Shown: positions 43,851 through 53,754, counted from the stretch's first letter. The stretch is 64,000 bases of DNA from an uncultured Oscillospiraceae bacterium (GCA_934622035.1 CAKTVG010000002.1:1-64000), one strand, 5' to 3'. The notes: generated by a model from the letters alone, not told the origin. Made by a program: numbers and translations.

Positions 43851-44762
43851 CTAAAACAAATCCAGCGTATTATCGAGGTAAATCTCCTCCCGGACGCACA
43901 GGCGGTATTCCGGTTTTGTCATATAGTAAAGCAAAAACTCCAGGATCAGTGCGCTGCCGAGGCTTCTACCCTCAATTTTGAACTGGGAAAAGCCCGCGGG
44001 CAGATACGTGCTCCGGATATCCTCAACGCCGATAAAGGCCGGGCTGGCCATCGCCTTGGAAAAGCGGTAGCCCTCCCCGGCGTCCGGGGCGGAGCAGCGA
44101 TACTCCGGGCCGGGCAGGCCCAGATTCTTTCGGCTGACCGCCTCATAGCAGGCACGCCGGTCCCGGCATGAGGGACGGCAGCACTCGTTGCAGAGGAATT
44201 CCACCTTGTCCTTCAGCCGCTGCGGCAGCCTGTCCAGCTGCTCTTGTGCCCAGTTCAGGCGAAAATCCGGAACCACAAAACGGAATTCCTCCCGCTCCAG
44301 CTCCCGCCGGAATTGGCCGAAATCCGTCAGCACTTTCGTGGTGGAGGAGACGAAATACAGCCCCGGATACGTCCGCCGCAGATAATCCAGCAGCAGCTCG
44401 GAATGCACGATCACGCCGTTGGCAGGCGGCGTCTCCCGCTCCAGCAGGCGGCAGAGTGCATTGCACTGCGTGTCGGAAAGATGCTCCGCCGTCAGCAGCG
44501 AATTGCTGAAGGTCAGGCGGGCGGAAATGCCGTATTCCCGCAGCAGCGCCAGCACCTCACGCGGCGCCTGCGTGCCGCTGCCGACGCGCCCGCCGCCCCA
44601 GATGCACCCCGCCGGTGCACCATAGATGGAGCCGATCTCGCACCAGTCGTAAAAGTACTCCCGGTGCGACCGGAACAGCGGCAGAAACACGCGGTACAAC
44701 GCATAAAATTCAAACAGGCCGGGCAAATGATAAAACGCGGTCGTCTTTGGAGAATCGTCCAT
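43851..44762 (-). CDS. uncharacterised protein, possibly U32/UbiV-like Fe-S protein
   Basis: A 303-residue protein I do not firmly recognise. It has a TIM-barrel-like alternation and a cysteine-rich segment CNECCRPSCRDRRACY that could bind an iron-sulfur cluster. This recalls peptidase-U32-type proteins such as UbiU/UbiV, which use four cysteines for a [4Fe-4S] cluster, and GSIYGAPAGCIWGGGRVG near the start is also distinctive. No signal peptide or membrane helix is seen. It is monocistronic and convergent with rluD. Confidence 0.45.
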   Translation of the reverse strand: MDDSPKTTAFYHLPGLFEFYALYRVFLPLFRSHREYFYDWCEIGSIYGAPAGCIWGGGRVGSGTQAPREVLALLREYGISARLTFSNSLLTAEHLSDTQCNALCRLLERETPPANGVIVHSELLLDYLRRTYPGLYFVSSTTKVLTDFGQFRRELEREEFRFVVPDFRLNWAQEQLDRLPQRLKDKVEFLCNECCRPSCRDRRACYEAVSRKNLGLPGPEYRCSAPDAGEGYRFSKAMASPAFIGVEDIRSTYLPAGFSQFKIEGRSLGSALILEFLLYYMTKPEYRLCVREEIYLDNTLDLF

Positions 44763-44872
44763 CGCTGCACCTCAAATCAGTTCAGATTGCGCGCCGCTTC
44801 CGCTGCACGCGGGCATATTATACCACCGCGGGCCGCGCAAATCAAGAAAGCCGCCCGCGCGGCGTTTTCTGC

Positions 44873-44901
44873 TTGACGGCGGGAGCGTTCGATGCTAAAA
44901 T
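44873..44901 (+). promoter_or_regulatory. promoter of tRNA-Leu
   Basis: TTGACG (44873-44878), 17-base spacer, TAAAAT (44896-44901), 12 bases before the tRNA. Confidence 0.8.
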
Positions 44902-44913
44902 AATATCATACAG

Positions 44914-45000
44914 GCCGCCATGATGAAATCGGTAGACATAGCAGACTTAAAATCTGCCGGTAGAAATACCGTGCCGGTTCGATTCCGGCTGGCGGCACCA
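44914..45000 (+). tRNA. tRNA-Leu (anticodon TAA)
   Basis: An 87-base class II tRNA with encoded CCA. The acceptor stem GCCGCCA pairs with TGGCGGC, the anticodon stem GCAGA/TCTGC encloses TTAA with anticodon TAA, a variable arm GGTAGAAATACC is present, and the T arm reads GCCGGTTCGATTCCGGC. An imperfect hairpin with a T-rich end follows at about 45001-45038 (terminator). Confidence 0.95.
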
Positions 45001-45080
45001 AAAAGGGCGCTGATATGCAAATATCGGCGTCCTTTCCCTTACCTGCGCTTCCCACATGATTGAAAACGGAGAAAACAGCG

Positions 45081-45518
45081 ATGAGAATTTATGAGGTATC
45101 GGAGCGTTCGTCCCTGCTGCCCGCGCTTCTGGCGCTTTGGGAAGCCTCCGTCCGTGCAACGCATCTGTTTCTGTCGGACGCGGAAATCACAAAAAGCAAA
45201 GCCTACGTGCCGCAGGCGCTGTACGGCGTCGCCCATCTTGCCGTCGCCGAGCGTGTGCCGGGCCGGCCCGCCGCCTTTCTGGGAGCGGAGAACCGGCGGC
45301 TTGAGATGCTGTTCCTCGCCCCGGAGGAGCGCGGCGCCGGGCTTGGCAGGCAGCTTTTGGAATACGGAATCCGCCATTATGGAATCCGTGAGCTCACCGT
45401 CAACGAGCAGAACCCGCAGGCGGTCGGCTTCTATGCGCATATGGGCTTTCAAGCCTATCGACGAACGGATTTTGACGAGGAAGGAAATCCCTACCCTCTT
45501 TTATATATGTGGCGATAG
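45081..45518 (+). CDS. GNAT-family N-acetyltransferase
   Basis: A 145-residue acetyltransferase of the YjaB/PanZ-like size class. The acetyl-CoA loop is PEERGAGLGRQLL, followed by NEQNPQAVGFYAHMGF, the usual motif B. The ATG at 45081 has GGAG nine bases upstream. The substrate is unknown. It has a strong terminator after it and is monocistronic. Confidence 0.87.
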   Translation: MRIYEVSERSSLLPALLALWEASVRATHLFLSDAEITKSKAYVPQALYGVAHLAVAERVPGRPAAFLGAENRRLEMLFLAPEERGAGLGRQLLEYGIRHYGIRELTVNEQNPQAVGFYAHMGFQAYRRTDFDEEGNPYPLLYMWR

Positions 45519-45524
45519 ACAACA

Positions 45525-45567
45525 AGGCCGTGCAGAAGAGAACTTCTGCACGGCCTGTTTTTATTTT
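45525..45567. terminator. terminator between the GNAT and subtilase genes
   Basis: AGGCCGTGCAGAAG (45525-45538) pairs with CTTCTGCACGGCCT (45543-45556), then GTTTTTATTTTTC. A second GC-rich stem (45569-45587) lies toward the subtilase gene. Confidence 0.9.
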
Positions 45568-45599
45568 TCTGCCGGGCCGGCCCCGGCAGAGGATGGGGT

Positions 45600-48500
45600 T
45601 CAGGAATCCTTGCGCTTGACGAGCACGAAGGCCAGGGCGGCAAGCGTTGCCAGTGCAACGACTGCCATGCAGCTCAGCAGAACCACGTTCGTGCTGTCGC
45701 CGGTCTTCGGGTCGTTCGGCTTGACGGGATCGGTGGGCGTCACGGGCGCGGCCTTCACGGTGAGGGTCAGGCCGGCAGTGCCGTTTTCAAACGCAACGGT
45801 CACGGTGTGCTCGCCGTCGGTGAGCTTTTCAAGCGTCTCGGGCTTGAGGGTGATGGTCGTTCCGTCGAGGACATAGTCGTTCTCGGAGAGCACCTTGCCG
45901 TCGATCATGACGCCGGTAACGGAGGCATCATCGGCGGTGATCTTCGCACCGTCCTTGCTGCCCTTGGTCCAGCTTTCGTCGCCGCTGATCTGATGGGCAA
46001 CGACCTCGCCAGCTTCAAAGTAAGCCGTGTCGCTCAGTGCGCCGCAGACGGAGCAGGTGTACCAGTAGGTCGCCTTTTCCGCATAGGTTGCAGCAGAACG
46101 CAGCGTCTCTTCGCTGACGATCTTGACGGTGAAGTCATGGCCGTTGGCAGGAATCACGACGGGCGCCTTGATTTCGGTCTCGCCCTTCTCGTCGGAGAAG
46201 AGCTTGCCGCAGGCGGAGCACTTCCAGTATGCTTCCGTGCCGTCCTCTGTGCAGGTCGCCTCGACCTTTTCGGTCTTGCTGAGGGTGTGGCCCTTTGCGG
46301 GAATCACGACGGGCGCCTTGATTTCGGTCTCGCCCTTCTCGTCGGAGAAGAGCTTGCCGCAGGCGGAGCACCTCCAATATGCTTCCGTGCCGTCCTCTGT
46401 GCAGGTCGCCTCGACCTTTTCGGCCTTGCTGAGGGTGTGACCCTTTGCGGGAATCATCAGGTCGATCGGCTTGACCTCGTGCTTGCCGTTCTCATCGGAG
46501 AAGATCTTACCGCAGGCAGTGCAGGTCCAGAATTCGAGCTTGCCCGGCTCAGTGCAGGTTGCTTCCACCTTCTCGGTCTTCTCAAGGGTGTGGCCGTTGG
46601 CCGTGATGACGATGGGCGCGGTAATTTCATTCTTGCCCTCGGCGTCGGAGAAGAGCTTGCCGCAGGCGGTGCACTTCCAGTATGCCTCCGTGCCGTTTTC
46701 CGTGCAGCTGGCCTCGACCTTTTCAATCTCGACAAGGGTGTGTCCCTTTGCCGGAATCACAATGGGCGTCTTGATCTCGGTTTCGCCCTTCTCGTCGGAG
46801 AAGAGCTTGCCGCAGGCGGTGCACTTCCAGTACGCCTCCGTGCCTTCCTCGGTGCAGGTCGCGGGAACCTCGGCGACCGCCTCAAGGCTGTGACCCTTAG
46901 CGGGGATGGTTTCCGGCTCGGTGATTTCATTCGTGCCCTCGGAATCCGTAAAGAGCTTACCGCAATTCAGGCACTTCCAATACGCCTTGGTGCCCGGCTC
47001 GGTACAGGTCGCGGGAACCTCGGCGACGCCTTCCATGTTGTGGCCCTTTGCCGGGATCACAACGGGCGTCTTGATCTCATTTGCAGCCTTCTCGTCGGAG
47101 AAGAGCTTGCCGCAGGCGGAGCACTTCCAGTATTCCTGCGTGCCGGGCTCGGTGCAGGTGGCGGGGACGCCGTCCACATGCTCGAGCTGGTGACCCTTTG
47201 CGGAAATCACGACGGGCGCCTTGATCTCATTCGTGCCCTCGGCATCGGAGAAGAGCTTGCTGCAGACGGCACACTTCCAGTATGCCTCAACGCCGTCTTC
47301 CGTACAGGTTGCAGGAACCTCGGCAATTGCCTCGAGCGTGTGGCCGCCGGCGCAGGGATCGGTCTGACCATAGGTCAGCTTGACGTTATCGATGGCAAAC
47401 ATGCCGTCGCTGTCGGTGTAGCTGGAATTGGTCTTATAGAAGTGGAAGGCAAACTGGACGTTGGCGGTCCGATAGGCCTCGGGAACCGCGATTTCCGCAG
47501 TGCCCTTGAAGTAGTAGCCGCTCACTGCCTCCAGATCGGCAGCATTCCAGATGGTTGTCCAGGTGCTGCCGCCGTCGGTAGATGCTTCCACCGTGAACTT
47601 GGCGATGCTGTTCTGGATCATGTACTTGAACAGCAGGTAATCAAAGGACAGTGTAGGAGTCTTATCGGTGAGATCCACTGCCGGGGACACCAGATACTCG
47701 TTCTGCTTCTTGCCAGTGCCTGCCGCCATGGGCTGAATGTCCGTGTAGCCCCAGCCCCAGTCGCCGTCGTCCTCGTAGTAGTCGAAGTCGATGCGGGCCT
47801 GACGGGTGGTATTCAGGTTGCGGTTGGTGCCGACATACCAGGTGCAGCCGGTATTCTCACTCTGCACCGTCCAGCCGTGGCCGGGGAAGTCGTCCTGCTC
47901 GAAGTCGTTGTCGAACTCCACTTCCGCAGCCGTCTTACGGAAGGAGGCGGAGATGGTGTGCACCGCGGTGACATTCTCAAAAGTGTAGGAATCCACTGCA
48001 CCGGCGCTCTCGCCATCGACCAGGACGTCCGCGATTTCATAGCCGGTATTCGCCGCGATGACGAAGCTCTGGGAAGCGCCCTCCTTCACGGAGACCTCTC
48101 CGCTCGGGGTGATGGTGCCGCCCTCACCGGCGGTTGCGGTGATGGTGTACTGCGTACCGGCGGAGCCGTCCTGCACGGCAAGCAGCTTGACGTTATCCAC
48201 GGCCATGGGGCCGGTGTTGTGCGTGGGGTTGACATAGTGGAAAGCGAACTGCACGCCGTTCACGGCGTACTGCTCGGGAATCGCCAGCTCCTTCGTACCG
48301 GAAATCACGCCGGTCTTCTCGCCGTTGTAGACGTCGAAGAAGTCCCACAGCGCGGTCCAGGTCTGGCCGCCGTCGGTGGAAACCTCGACCGTCGCGGTGT
48401 AGGTCTTGTTCTGCGGGCCGTAATAGCCGACACCATAGTCGAAGCTCAGCACGATGCTGCGCGTGCCGGACAGATCGACTGCCGGGGAGATCAGATATTC

Positions 48501-51500
48501 ATCCTGCTCGCCGCCGTGCCAGTCGTCGGAAATATAGGCGTGCTTGGTATCGTTGACGTCCTTCCAGTTCCAATAGGTCTGCTGCTTCCAGGTGTAGCCG
48601 TTGGTGTTCTTTCCCTTCAGCGTCCAGCCGTGGAAGGGGAAGCTGTCGCCGCTGACGCTCTCGAAGTCGTTCTCGAACATCACCTGCGGCACGTCGGGGG
48701 TGACCTCGAATTCCGCCGTCACGGCGTAGTTCTGATCCATGGTGAGCGTATAGGCGCCGTCGGTCACGTCCACGCTGCGGCCGTTGACCTTGACGGAGGC
48801 CAGCTGATAGCCCTCATCCGGCTCGAAGGTCACCTTCACGGTCTCGCCGGGCGCTACCTGGGTCTGACCCGCAGGCTGAACCGTGCCGCCCTCGCTGGCC
48901 ACGGTGGTCAGCACGCAGACCTCGGAGGACGCGGCAGGTGCCGTCAGCTTCGCGTTATCCACGATCACCGTACCGCTGCCGGTATAGGCCGTCTTGTAAT
49001 AGTGGAAGGCAAACTGAACATTCGCCGTCTGATAGGTCTCCGGCACGGCGATCTCCGCCAAACCCGTCTGGACAGAGCCGGAACCGTTGGCCACGTCGTC
49101 CTTGGCGTTCCAGATGGCCGTCCAGGTCTTGCCGCCGTCGGTAGAGGCCTCCACGGTGAAGGTCATCTTGCCGTTGTACAGCGCCATGCGGGTGAAGCCA
49201 TAGTTGAAGGACAGCGTCGCTTCCTTGCCGGACAGATCAACTGCCGGGGAGATCAGGTACTCGTCCTGCTTGTCGCCGCCGGAGTTGCTCTCGTCATCAT
49301 ACTCGTCAGGATCCACAATGGCCTGCTTGTCGTCCAGACCCGTGGACACGTTGGTGTTGCGGGCCTGATGCCAGTTGTAGTATTTGCCGTTGCCGTTGGT
49401 GTTCTTCACCGTCCAGCCCTGGCCGGGGAAAGCCGTGGTGTCGTTGAAATCATTGTCGAAGATGGCAATCTCACCGCCTGCCGCCGCTCTGCGGAAGGTT
49501 GCGGAGATGGTGTGATCCACGCCCACGCGCTCGAAGGTATAATAGCCGATCGGGCCGACATCGACGCCGTCGACCTGCACATTCTCGACCTCATAGCCCT
49601 CGTTTGCGGTGATCTGGAAGGTCTTGCTCGTGCCCTTCTTCACCAGAACGACGCCCTCGGGGGAGATGCTGCCGCCCTCGCCCGCCGAAGCGTTCACGGC
49701 GATGTAGTTTTCTCTCTCATCGGCGTAAACCTGCACATTGTCCAGATCCAGATTGGAGCCGCCCTTGCCGGTGTAAACAAAGGCGAAGCGCAGGCTGGAG
49801 CAGTTCTGGAACTTCTCAGGGATGGTGACCTTGGCCTGGGTTCTGGTCCATGCGGTAAACAGGCCGGAGTCGCGCTGGAGATTCCAGATCTCTTCCCAGT
49901 TCTCGCCGTCCGCAGAGGCCATGACCTGCAGGTTGCAGTGCTTGTACTCGACGGTGTACCAGTAGGTGGTGTAGAAATCGAAGATCATGTGCGCATCGGT
50001 TTCCACCTGGCTCAGGTCAGTGGGGATGCTGTAGAGCCATTCGTTCTGCTGGTTGTCGTCATCGTGGTCGATGGAGGCGGTGTATTTCTCGCCGCGATAC
50101 CAGGTATTCACGGAACCGCCCTTGGATTCCACGCTCCAGCCCTCGGGCAGCCAGTCGCCGTTGAAATTCTCGGTCCAGAGGATGTCGGTCGGGACGATAT
50201 CGCCGTAGTCGTCCGAGTTGCCGGGGACGGAGACGACATAGCTCTTGGAGTTGCCGGCATAGTCATGCACGATCATGCCGAAGCGCTCGCCCATGCCGGT
50301 AACGTCGAACTCCTTGATGTGGGAGGTCGCGCCGGGCGTGGTTTCGGAGAAGCCCTGCTTGCCGTAGAGCAGGCTGCTGTTCTTGAGGTTGTAGAAGATC
50401 ACCGCGGCGACATACTGGTTGTCCGCGACGTCCAGGCTGAGGTAGTAACGGCCCTCGGCCTCCGTGACCTTCAGGTTCTTCGCCTCAGGCTCCTCAGTGT
50501 CGATGGTGATGGGGAACTCCCAGGAATTCTTGAGGTTCTTGCTGCCGCCGTCGCCGTAGGCCAGCGTCGCCTCAATGCGAACGGTCGCCTTGGTGTTGTT
50601 GGGCAGCTTGGAGTTGTGGGCATCGGTGCCGTACCACGGCTCGATGCCGTCATACTCGGCGTCCACGCCTGCGGGCGTGATTCGGTAGTAGTCGTAGCTG
50701 TAGATGGACTTGCCGACATACTCGCAGTCCTTGCTGTAGTAGACCTCGCCATTCGCGCCGGTGATGGTGTACTTCAGGCTCTTGGTGTTGCGCAGCAGGC
50801 CGGTATAGATGCCGTACAGGCTGTCCATAAAGTCATCCTCGTTGGGAGAGATGGCGTTGTGGTCCGCGAAGTAGGGCACGTTCTCGTAGTTGTTGTCGCC
50901 GAGATAAGTATCGACCGTGTTCTCGCTGGAGGTGGTGAAGGCGGTGTTCATATACGCCTGCGCCTCGCTGGCGGAGCCGTCGAGCGTCTCCCAGTAATCG
51001 GTGGAATCCATGATCGGCGCGACGGTCCAGTCGCCGTAGAAGGCGAGGAAGGGCACGCCCAGGTCGATCGGGTCAGTCAGCTCGCCGCCGTCCTTGTCCA
51101 CCTGCTTCAGGGTGACCCAGCCTTCGACATAGGCGCCGTTGGTAAATTCGGCCATTTCCTCCGGATTCGTCAGGGTGACGATCACGGTGACGTCAGCCGT
51201 CTTACCCGCCTCAACAAGCACGCGGTTATTCGTGCAGTTGGTCGTGAAGGTGTGCGACAGCGGGGTGGAGGTTTCGGTCGTGACCGTGTAGTCCACATTG
51301 CTGCCGTTGGTGTAGGTTCCGGCCTTGTCGGTCAGAACGATGGGCTTGATGTCGTAGTACAGGTTCTCCTCGCCGGAGTTATGTACCGTGAACTTCATGG
51401 TATATCTGCCTGTCTTCTCGGGATCGTCCTTCAGTTCGAGCTTCGGACGCTGCTGTCCCTCGACGGTGATATAGCCCTTGGTATTCACGGCGTTGGCAAT

Positions 51501-53489
51501 GCTCATCAGGCCTGCGCCCTGCTTACGCGGGGAATAGGGAACGCCGTCGGCGTTCGTGATGATATGCGCCGTGCTCATCAGGAGGGTATCGGTCAGATGC
51601 TTGCGCTCGGCGGCGTCGGTAATGCCGCGCGCCTTGAGCGCCTGCTGCACGATGGCCATGCCGCCCGCCACATGCGGGGAGGCCATGGAGGTGCCGTCCA
51701 TGCTCTCATAGGAGTTGCCGGGGACTGCGGCGTAGATGCCTGCGCCGGGGGCGGTGATTTCCGGCTTGAGCGTCAGCTCAGGCGTTGCGCCCCAGGAGGA
51801 GAAGTCGGCCATACCGGTCACGGGCGCTTCCACGACGTCGTCGAAGGCGGAAACGGTCAGAACCTTGTTCTCCTGCTTCTTCATATATTCGCCGGCCGCC
51901 TGAGAGATAAAGGCGCTCGGCATTTCCCAATTCTCGATGGACATGTAAAGCATGCCCTCGGTGTTGTTGTAAACCAGCATGCCGATGGCGCCCGCCTTAT
52001 AGGCGTTGTCCATCTTCTTCTGGTAGTAGATGCCGCCGCGCTCGACCAGCGCGATCTTGCCGGCTGCGTCAACCTGCGCGAAGTCGTCCTCCGTGCCGGT
52101 GCCGGGAACGACCACGTACTCCAGCTCGCCCTTCTTTGCAAGGGTGCGCATGGCGACGGCGTCGGCGTCCTCACTGATGGTCGCGCTGTCCTGATAGGCC
52201 AGATCCTTGCCCGCAACGGTGATGAAGGGGCCGGTAACCATGCCATTGGAGACGGCGGCGACGGAGAGGGACTCGCCATAGGTGGAGGGCTCACTGACCA
52301 GGCCGTAGTCCGGGTTGGAGGCCAGCGCCTTGCCGCCGAAGGCATCGCCGTAGGCCGCGCTGTAGGCGTTGCCCGCTGCAACCGCCAGAGAGGTGCCGCT
52401 TTCGCCGACCTTCTCAAAGACGTTCAGCAGGTTCTTCGTCCACTCGTCCTCGGTGTCGTAGTCAATGTAGCCGCAGTCGGAGCCGAGGCTCAGGTTGGCG
52501 ACATCGACGCCCAGGGCGATGCAGTCTTCCAGCGCGCAGAGGATATCGGAATAGGAGGCGCCGCCGGAGGACTTGAAGACGTTCATGTTGACGATCTGCG
52601 CCTCGGGCGCGACGCCCATGACCTCGTCATTGATGCCGGTGCAGCCCGCTGCCGTGGAGGCGACGTGTGTGCCGTGGCTGCCCTTCTCGCCGGGCGTGCC
52701 GTCCTTGTCCTTATCGCCGTAGTCGAACTGGAAGGGGAACTTTGCGCTCTTGTAAAGATCCTCCGCGCTCAGACCGGAGACGATATCGGTTGCCTGGAAC
52801 TTCTTGGTGTTCAGAAGCTCCTTCAAATCCGCCTTCGACAGTGCCGGAGAGGTCGGATTCTTGGAGAAGATCTTGTGGGACATGTCCACACCGGTATCCA
52901 GAATGGCGATGAGCATGCCCTCGCCGTTGAAGCCGGTCTCATTATAGATACCGCCGCCGATCATGCGGTTGCTGTTTGCGGTTGCGGGGACCAGCTCAAA
53001 GGTCGGGGAGATGAACGCGGATTCCACGCAGTCCAGATCGCGGATCTTCTGATACTGGCCGTAGGTCACGGTCGTGGAGAAGCCGTTGAAGAGCGTCGTA
53101 TACTGATGCTCCGGCTCTACGCGGCTGCCGCCCATGGCCTGCTTGGAAATCTTCTGCACAGCCTTGTCCTGCTGCTTCAGCAGAGACTGAATCTGTGCGG
53201 CGGCCTCCGGGGCCGCAGTGTCGTTGCTCACAACCACGATGATCTCGACTTCGTCGTTTTCATCGTAGCGAGGCGTTGTTTCCACCTCGATTTTTTCATC
53301 CTTTTCCCGGCTGCTGCGCAGGACCTGCTTTGCAACATCAGAAGCGATGTCCGCAAGCGAGGTTTCTTCCATGGGAGTCAGCTCCGCATGGATCGCAGTA
53401 TCCGGGGCAGCAAACGCCGTGCCGGGAATGATCGCCAGCAGCATTACCAGCGACAAAACCAGCGCACAGCAGCGTTTGAATGCTGTCAT
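45600..53489 (-). CDS. giant cell-surface S8 subtilisin-like protease with Cys-module array and sorting signal
   Basis: A 2629-residue protein. Signal peptide 1-28; propeptide to about 170; S8 catalytic domain with Asp198 (AILDTGVDMSH), His272 (GSHGTHVA), Asn374 and Ser601 (DGTSMASPH). A PA-type insert lies near 440-560. After it come C5a-peptidase-like Fn3 regions, then four cleaved-adhesin-like domains (each with an N/DF..GW start and ISPAVDLS or similar). These are separated by InlB-B-like linkers such as YEVENVQVDG. Eight Cys modules follow, then a DPKTGD motif, membrane helix and KRKDS tail. It resembles lactocepin-type proteases and probably degrades host or dietary protein. GGAGG precedes the ATG. 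Confidence 0.93.
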   Translation of the reverse strand: MTAFKRCCALVLSLVMLLAIIPGTAFAAPDTAIHAELTPMEETSLADIASDVAKQVLRSSREKDEKIEVETTPRYDENDEVEIIVVVSNDTAAPEAAAQIQSLLKQQDKAVQKISKQAMGGSRVEPEHQYTTLFNGFSTTVTYGQYQKIRDLDCVESAFISPTFELVPATANSNRMIGGGIYNETGFNGEGMLIAILDTGVDMSHKIFSKNPTSPALSKADLKELLNTKKFQATDIVSGLSAEDLYKSAKFPFQFDYGDKDKDGTPGEKGSHGTHVASTAAGCTGINDEVMGVAPEAQIVNMNVFKSSGGASYSDILCALEDCIALGVDVANLSLGSDCGYIDYDTEDEWTKNLLNVFEKVGESGTSLAVAAGNAYSAAYGDAFGGKALASNPDYGLVSEPSTYGESLSVAAVSNGMVTGPFITVAGKDLAYQDSATISEDADAVAMRTLAKKGELEYVVVPGTGTEDDFAQVDAAGKIALVERGGIYYQKKMDNAYKAGAIGMLVYNNTEGMLYMSIENWEMPSAFISQAAGEYMKKQENKVLTVSAFDDVVEAPVTGMADFSSWGATPELTLKPEITAPGAGIYAAVPGNSYESMDGTSMASPHVAGGMAIVQQALKARGITDAAERKHLTDTLLMSTAHIITNADGVPYSPRKQGAGLMSIANAVNTKGYITVEGQQRPKLELKDDPEKTGRYTMKFTVHNSGEENLYYDIKPIVLTDKAGTYTNGSNVDYTVTTETSTPLSHTFTTNCTNNRVLVEAGKTADVTVIVTLTNPEEMAEFTNGAYVEGWVTLKQVDKDGGELTDPIDLGVPFLAFYGDWTVAPIMDSTDYWETLDGSASEAQAYMNTAFTTSSENTVDTYLGDNNYENVPYFADHNAISPNEDDFMDSLYGIYTGLLRNTKSLKYTITGANGEVYYSKDCEYVGKSIYSYDYYRITPAGVDAEYDGIEPWYGTDAHNSKLPNNTKATVRIEATLAYGDGGSKNLKNSWEFPITIDTEEPEAKNLKVTEAEGRYYLSLDVADNQYVAAVIFYNLKNSSLLYGKQGFSETTPGATSHIKEFDVTGMGERFGMIVHDYAGNSKSYVVSVPGNSDDYGDIVPTDILWTENFNGDWLPEGWSVESKGGSVNTWYRGEKYTASIDHDDDNQQNEWLYSIPTDLSQVETDAHMIFDFYTTYWYTVEYKHCNLQVMASADGENWEEIWNLQRDSGLFTAWTRTQAKVTIPEKFQNCSSLRFAFVYTGKGGSNLDLDNVQVYADERENYIAVNASAGEGGSISPEGVVLVKKGTSKTFQITANEGYEVENVQVDGVDVGPIGYYTFERVGVDHTISATFRRAAAGGEIAIFDNDFNDTTAFPGQGWTVKNTNGNGKYYNWHQARNTNVSTGLDDKQAIVDPDEYDDESNSGGDKQDEYLISPAVDLSGKEATLSFNYGFTRMALYNGKMTFTVEASTDGGKTWTAIWNAKDDVANGSGSVQTGLAEIAVPETYQTANVQFAFHYYKTAYTGSGTVIVDNAKLTAPAASSEVCVLTTVASEGGTVQPAGQTQVAPGETVKVTFEPDEGYQLASVKVNGRSVDVTDGAYTLTMDQNYAVTAEFEVTPDVPQVMFENDFESVSGDSFPFHGWTLKGKNTNGYTWKQQTYWNWKDVNDTKHAYISDDWHGGEQDEYLISPAVDLSGTRSIVLSFDYGVGYYGPQNKTYTATVEVSTDGGQTWTALWDFFDVYNGEKTGVISGTKELAIPEQYAVNGVQFAFHYVNPTHNTGPMAVDNVKLLAVQDGSAGTQYTITATAGEGGTITPSGEVSVKEGASQSFVIAANTGYEIADVLVDGESAGAVDSYTFENVTAVHTISASFRKTAAEVEFDNDFEQDDFPGHGWTVQSENTGCTWYVGTNRNLNTTRQARIDFDYYEDDGDWGWGYTDIQPMAAGTGKKQNEYLVSPAVDLTDKTPTLSFDYLLFKYMIQNSIAKFTVEASTDGGSTWTTIWNAADLEAVSGYYFKGTAEIAVPEAYRTANVQFAFHFYKTNSSYTDSDGMFAIDNVKLTYGQTDPCAGGHTLEAIAEVPATCTEDGVEAYWKCAVCSKLFSDAEGTNEIKAPVVISAKGHQLEHVDGVPATCTEPGTQEYWKCSACGKLFSDEKAANEIKTPVVIPAKGHNMEGVAEVPATCTEPGTKAYWKCLNCGKLFTDSEGTNEITEPETIPAKGHSLEAVAEVPATCTEEGTEAYWKCTACGKLFSDEKGETEIKTPIVIPAKGHTLVEIEKVEASCTENGTEAYWKCTACGKLFSDAEGKNEITAPIVITANGHTLEKTEKVEATCTEPGKLEFWTCTACGKIFSDENGKHEVKPIDLMIPAKGHTLSKAEKVEATCTEDGTEAYWRCSACGKLFSDEKGETEIKAPVVIPAKGHTLSKTEKVEATCTEDGTEAYWKCSACGKLFSDEKGETEIKAPVVIPANGHDFTVKIVSEETLRSAATYAEKATYWYTCSVCGALSDTAYFEAGEVVAHQISGDESWTKGSKDGAKITADDASVTGVMIDGKVLSENDYVLDGTTITLKPETLEKLTDGEHTVTVAFENGTAGLTLTVKAAPVTPTDPVKPNDPKTGDSTNVVLLSCMAVVALATLAALAFVLVKRKDS
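46141..47342 (-). repeat. array of eight ~150-bp repeats coding for Cys modules
   Basis: Within the subtilase gene, eight units of about 50 residues have the pattern H-x-L-E ... ATCTE-x-G ... YWKC-x-x-CGKLFSD ... P-A-K-G. Each has three Cys: one in the CTE motif and a CxxC pair. The two copies nearest the C-terminus (46141-46440) are nearly identical in DNA, indicating recent duplication. A ninth, divergent unit (YWYTCSVCG) follows. A single copy of the module is in the surface protein at 16167. Confidence 0.9.
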
Positions 53490-53558
53490 CTCGTTTTCCT
53501 CCTGCTTTTCAACTTGCTCAAAGAAGGATAGACTCCTCCAACTTTAAACTGATAAATA

Positions 53559-53587
53559 TTATAGCACTGCGGGAAATCGCCCGCAAG
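53559..53587 (-). promoter_or_regulatory. promoter of the subtilase gene
   Basis: On the minus strand: TTGCGG (53582-53587), 17-base spacer ending TGC, TATAAT (53559-53564). The leader is about 60 bases. The remainder of the 53490-53825 interval holds no gene. Confidence 0.75.
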
Positions 53588-53754
53588 CAAGTATTTCCAA
53601 CAACATCTCCAATAGCGCAGGCTAACTTTTGTGGGTATTGCACAATATTTCTCCACTTTTGTTTTCATAGCGCAGACTTCCAGCCGCGGCTCGGAGACGC
53701 TGCCGGGCGCGAATTCGCCGTTTTTCCGATTTTCCGTATATTCTCACGCCGAAG

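Noticed and set aside
46141..47342. A possible CRISPR or satellite array
   Set aside because: Units are about 150 bp, in frame, and encode conserved protein modules; there are no unique spacers.
45807..53531. A 2574-codon open frame on the plus strand opposite the subtilase
   Set aside because: It is the antisense of a gene with complete catalytic motifs, signal peptide and ribosome site. The translation is low-complexity V/G/R/L-rich, as antisense of GC-rich genes usually is.
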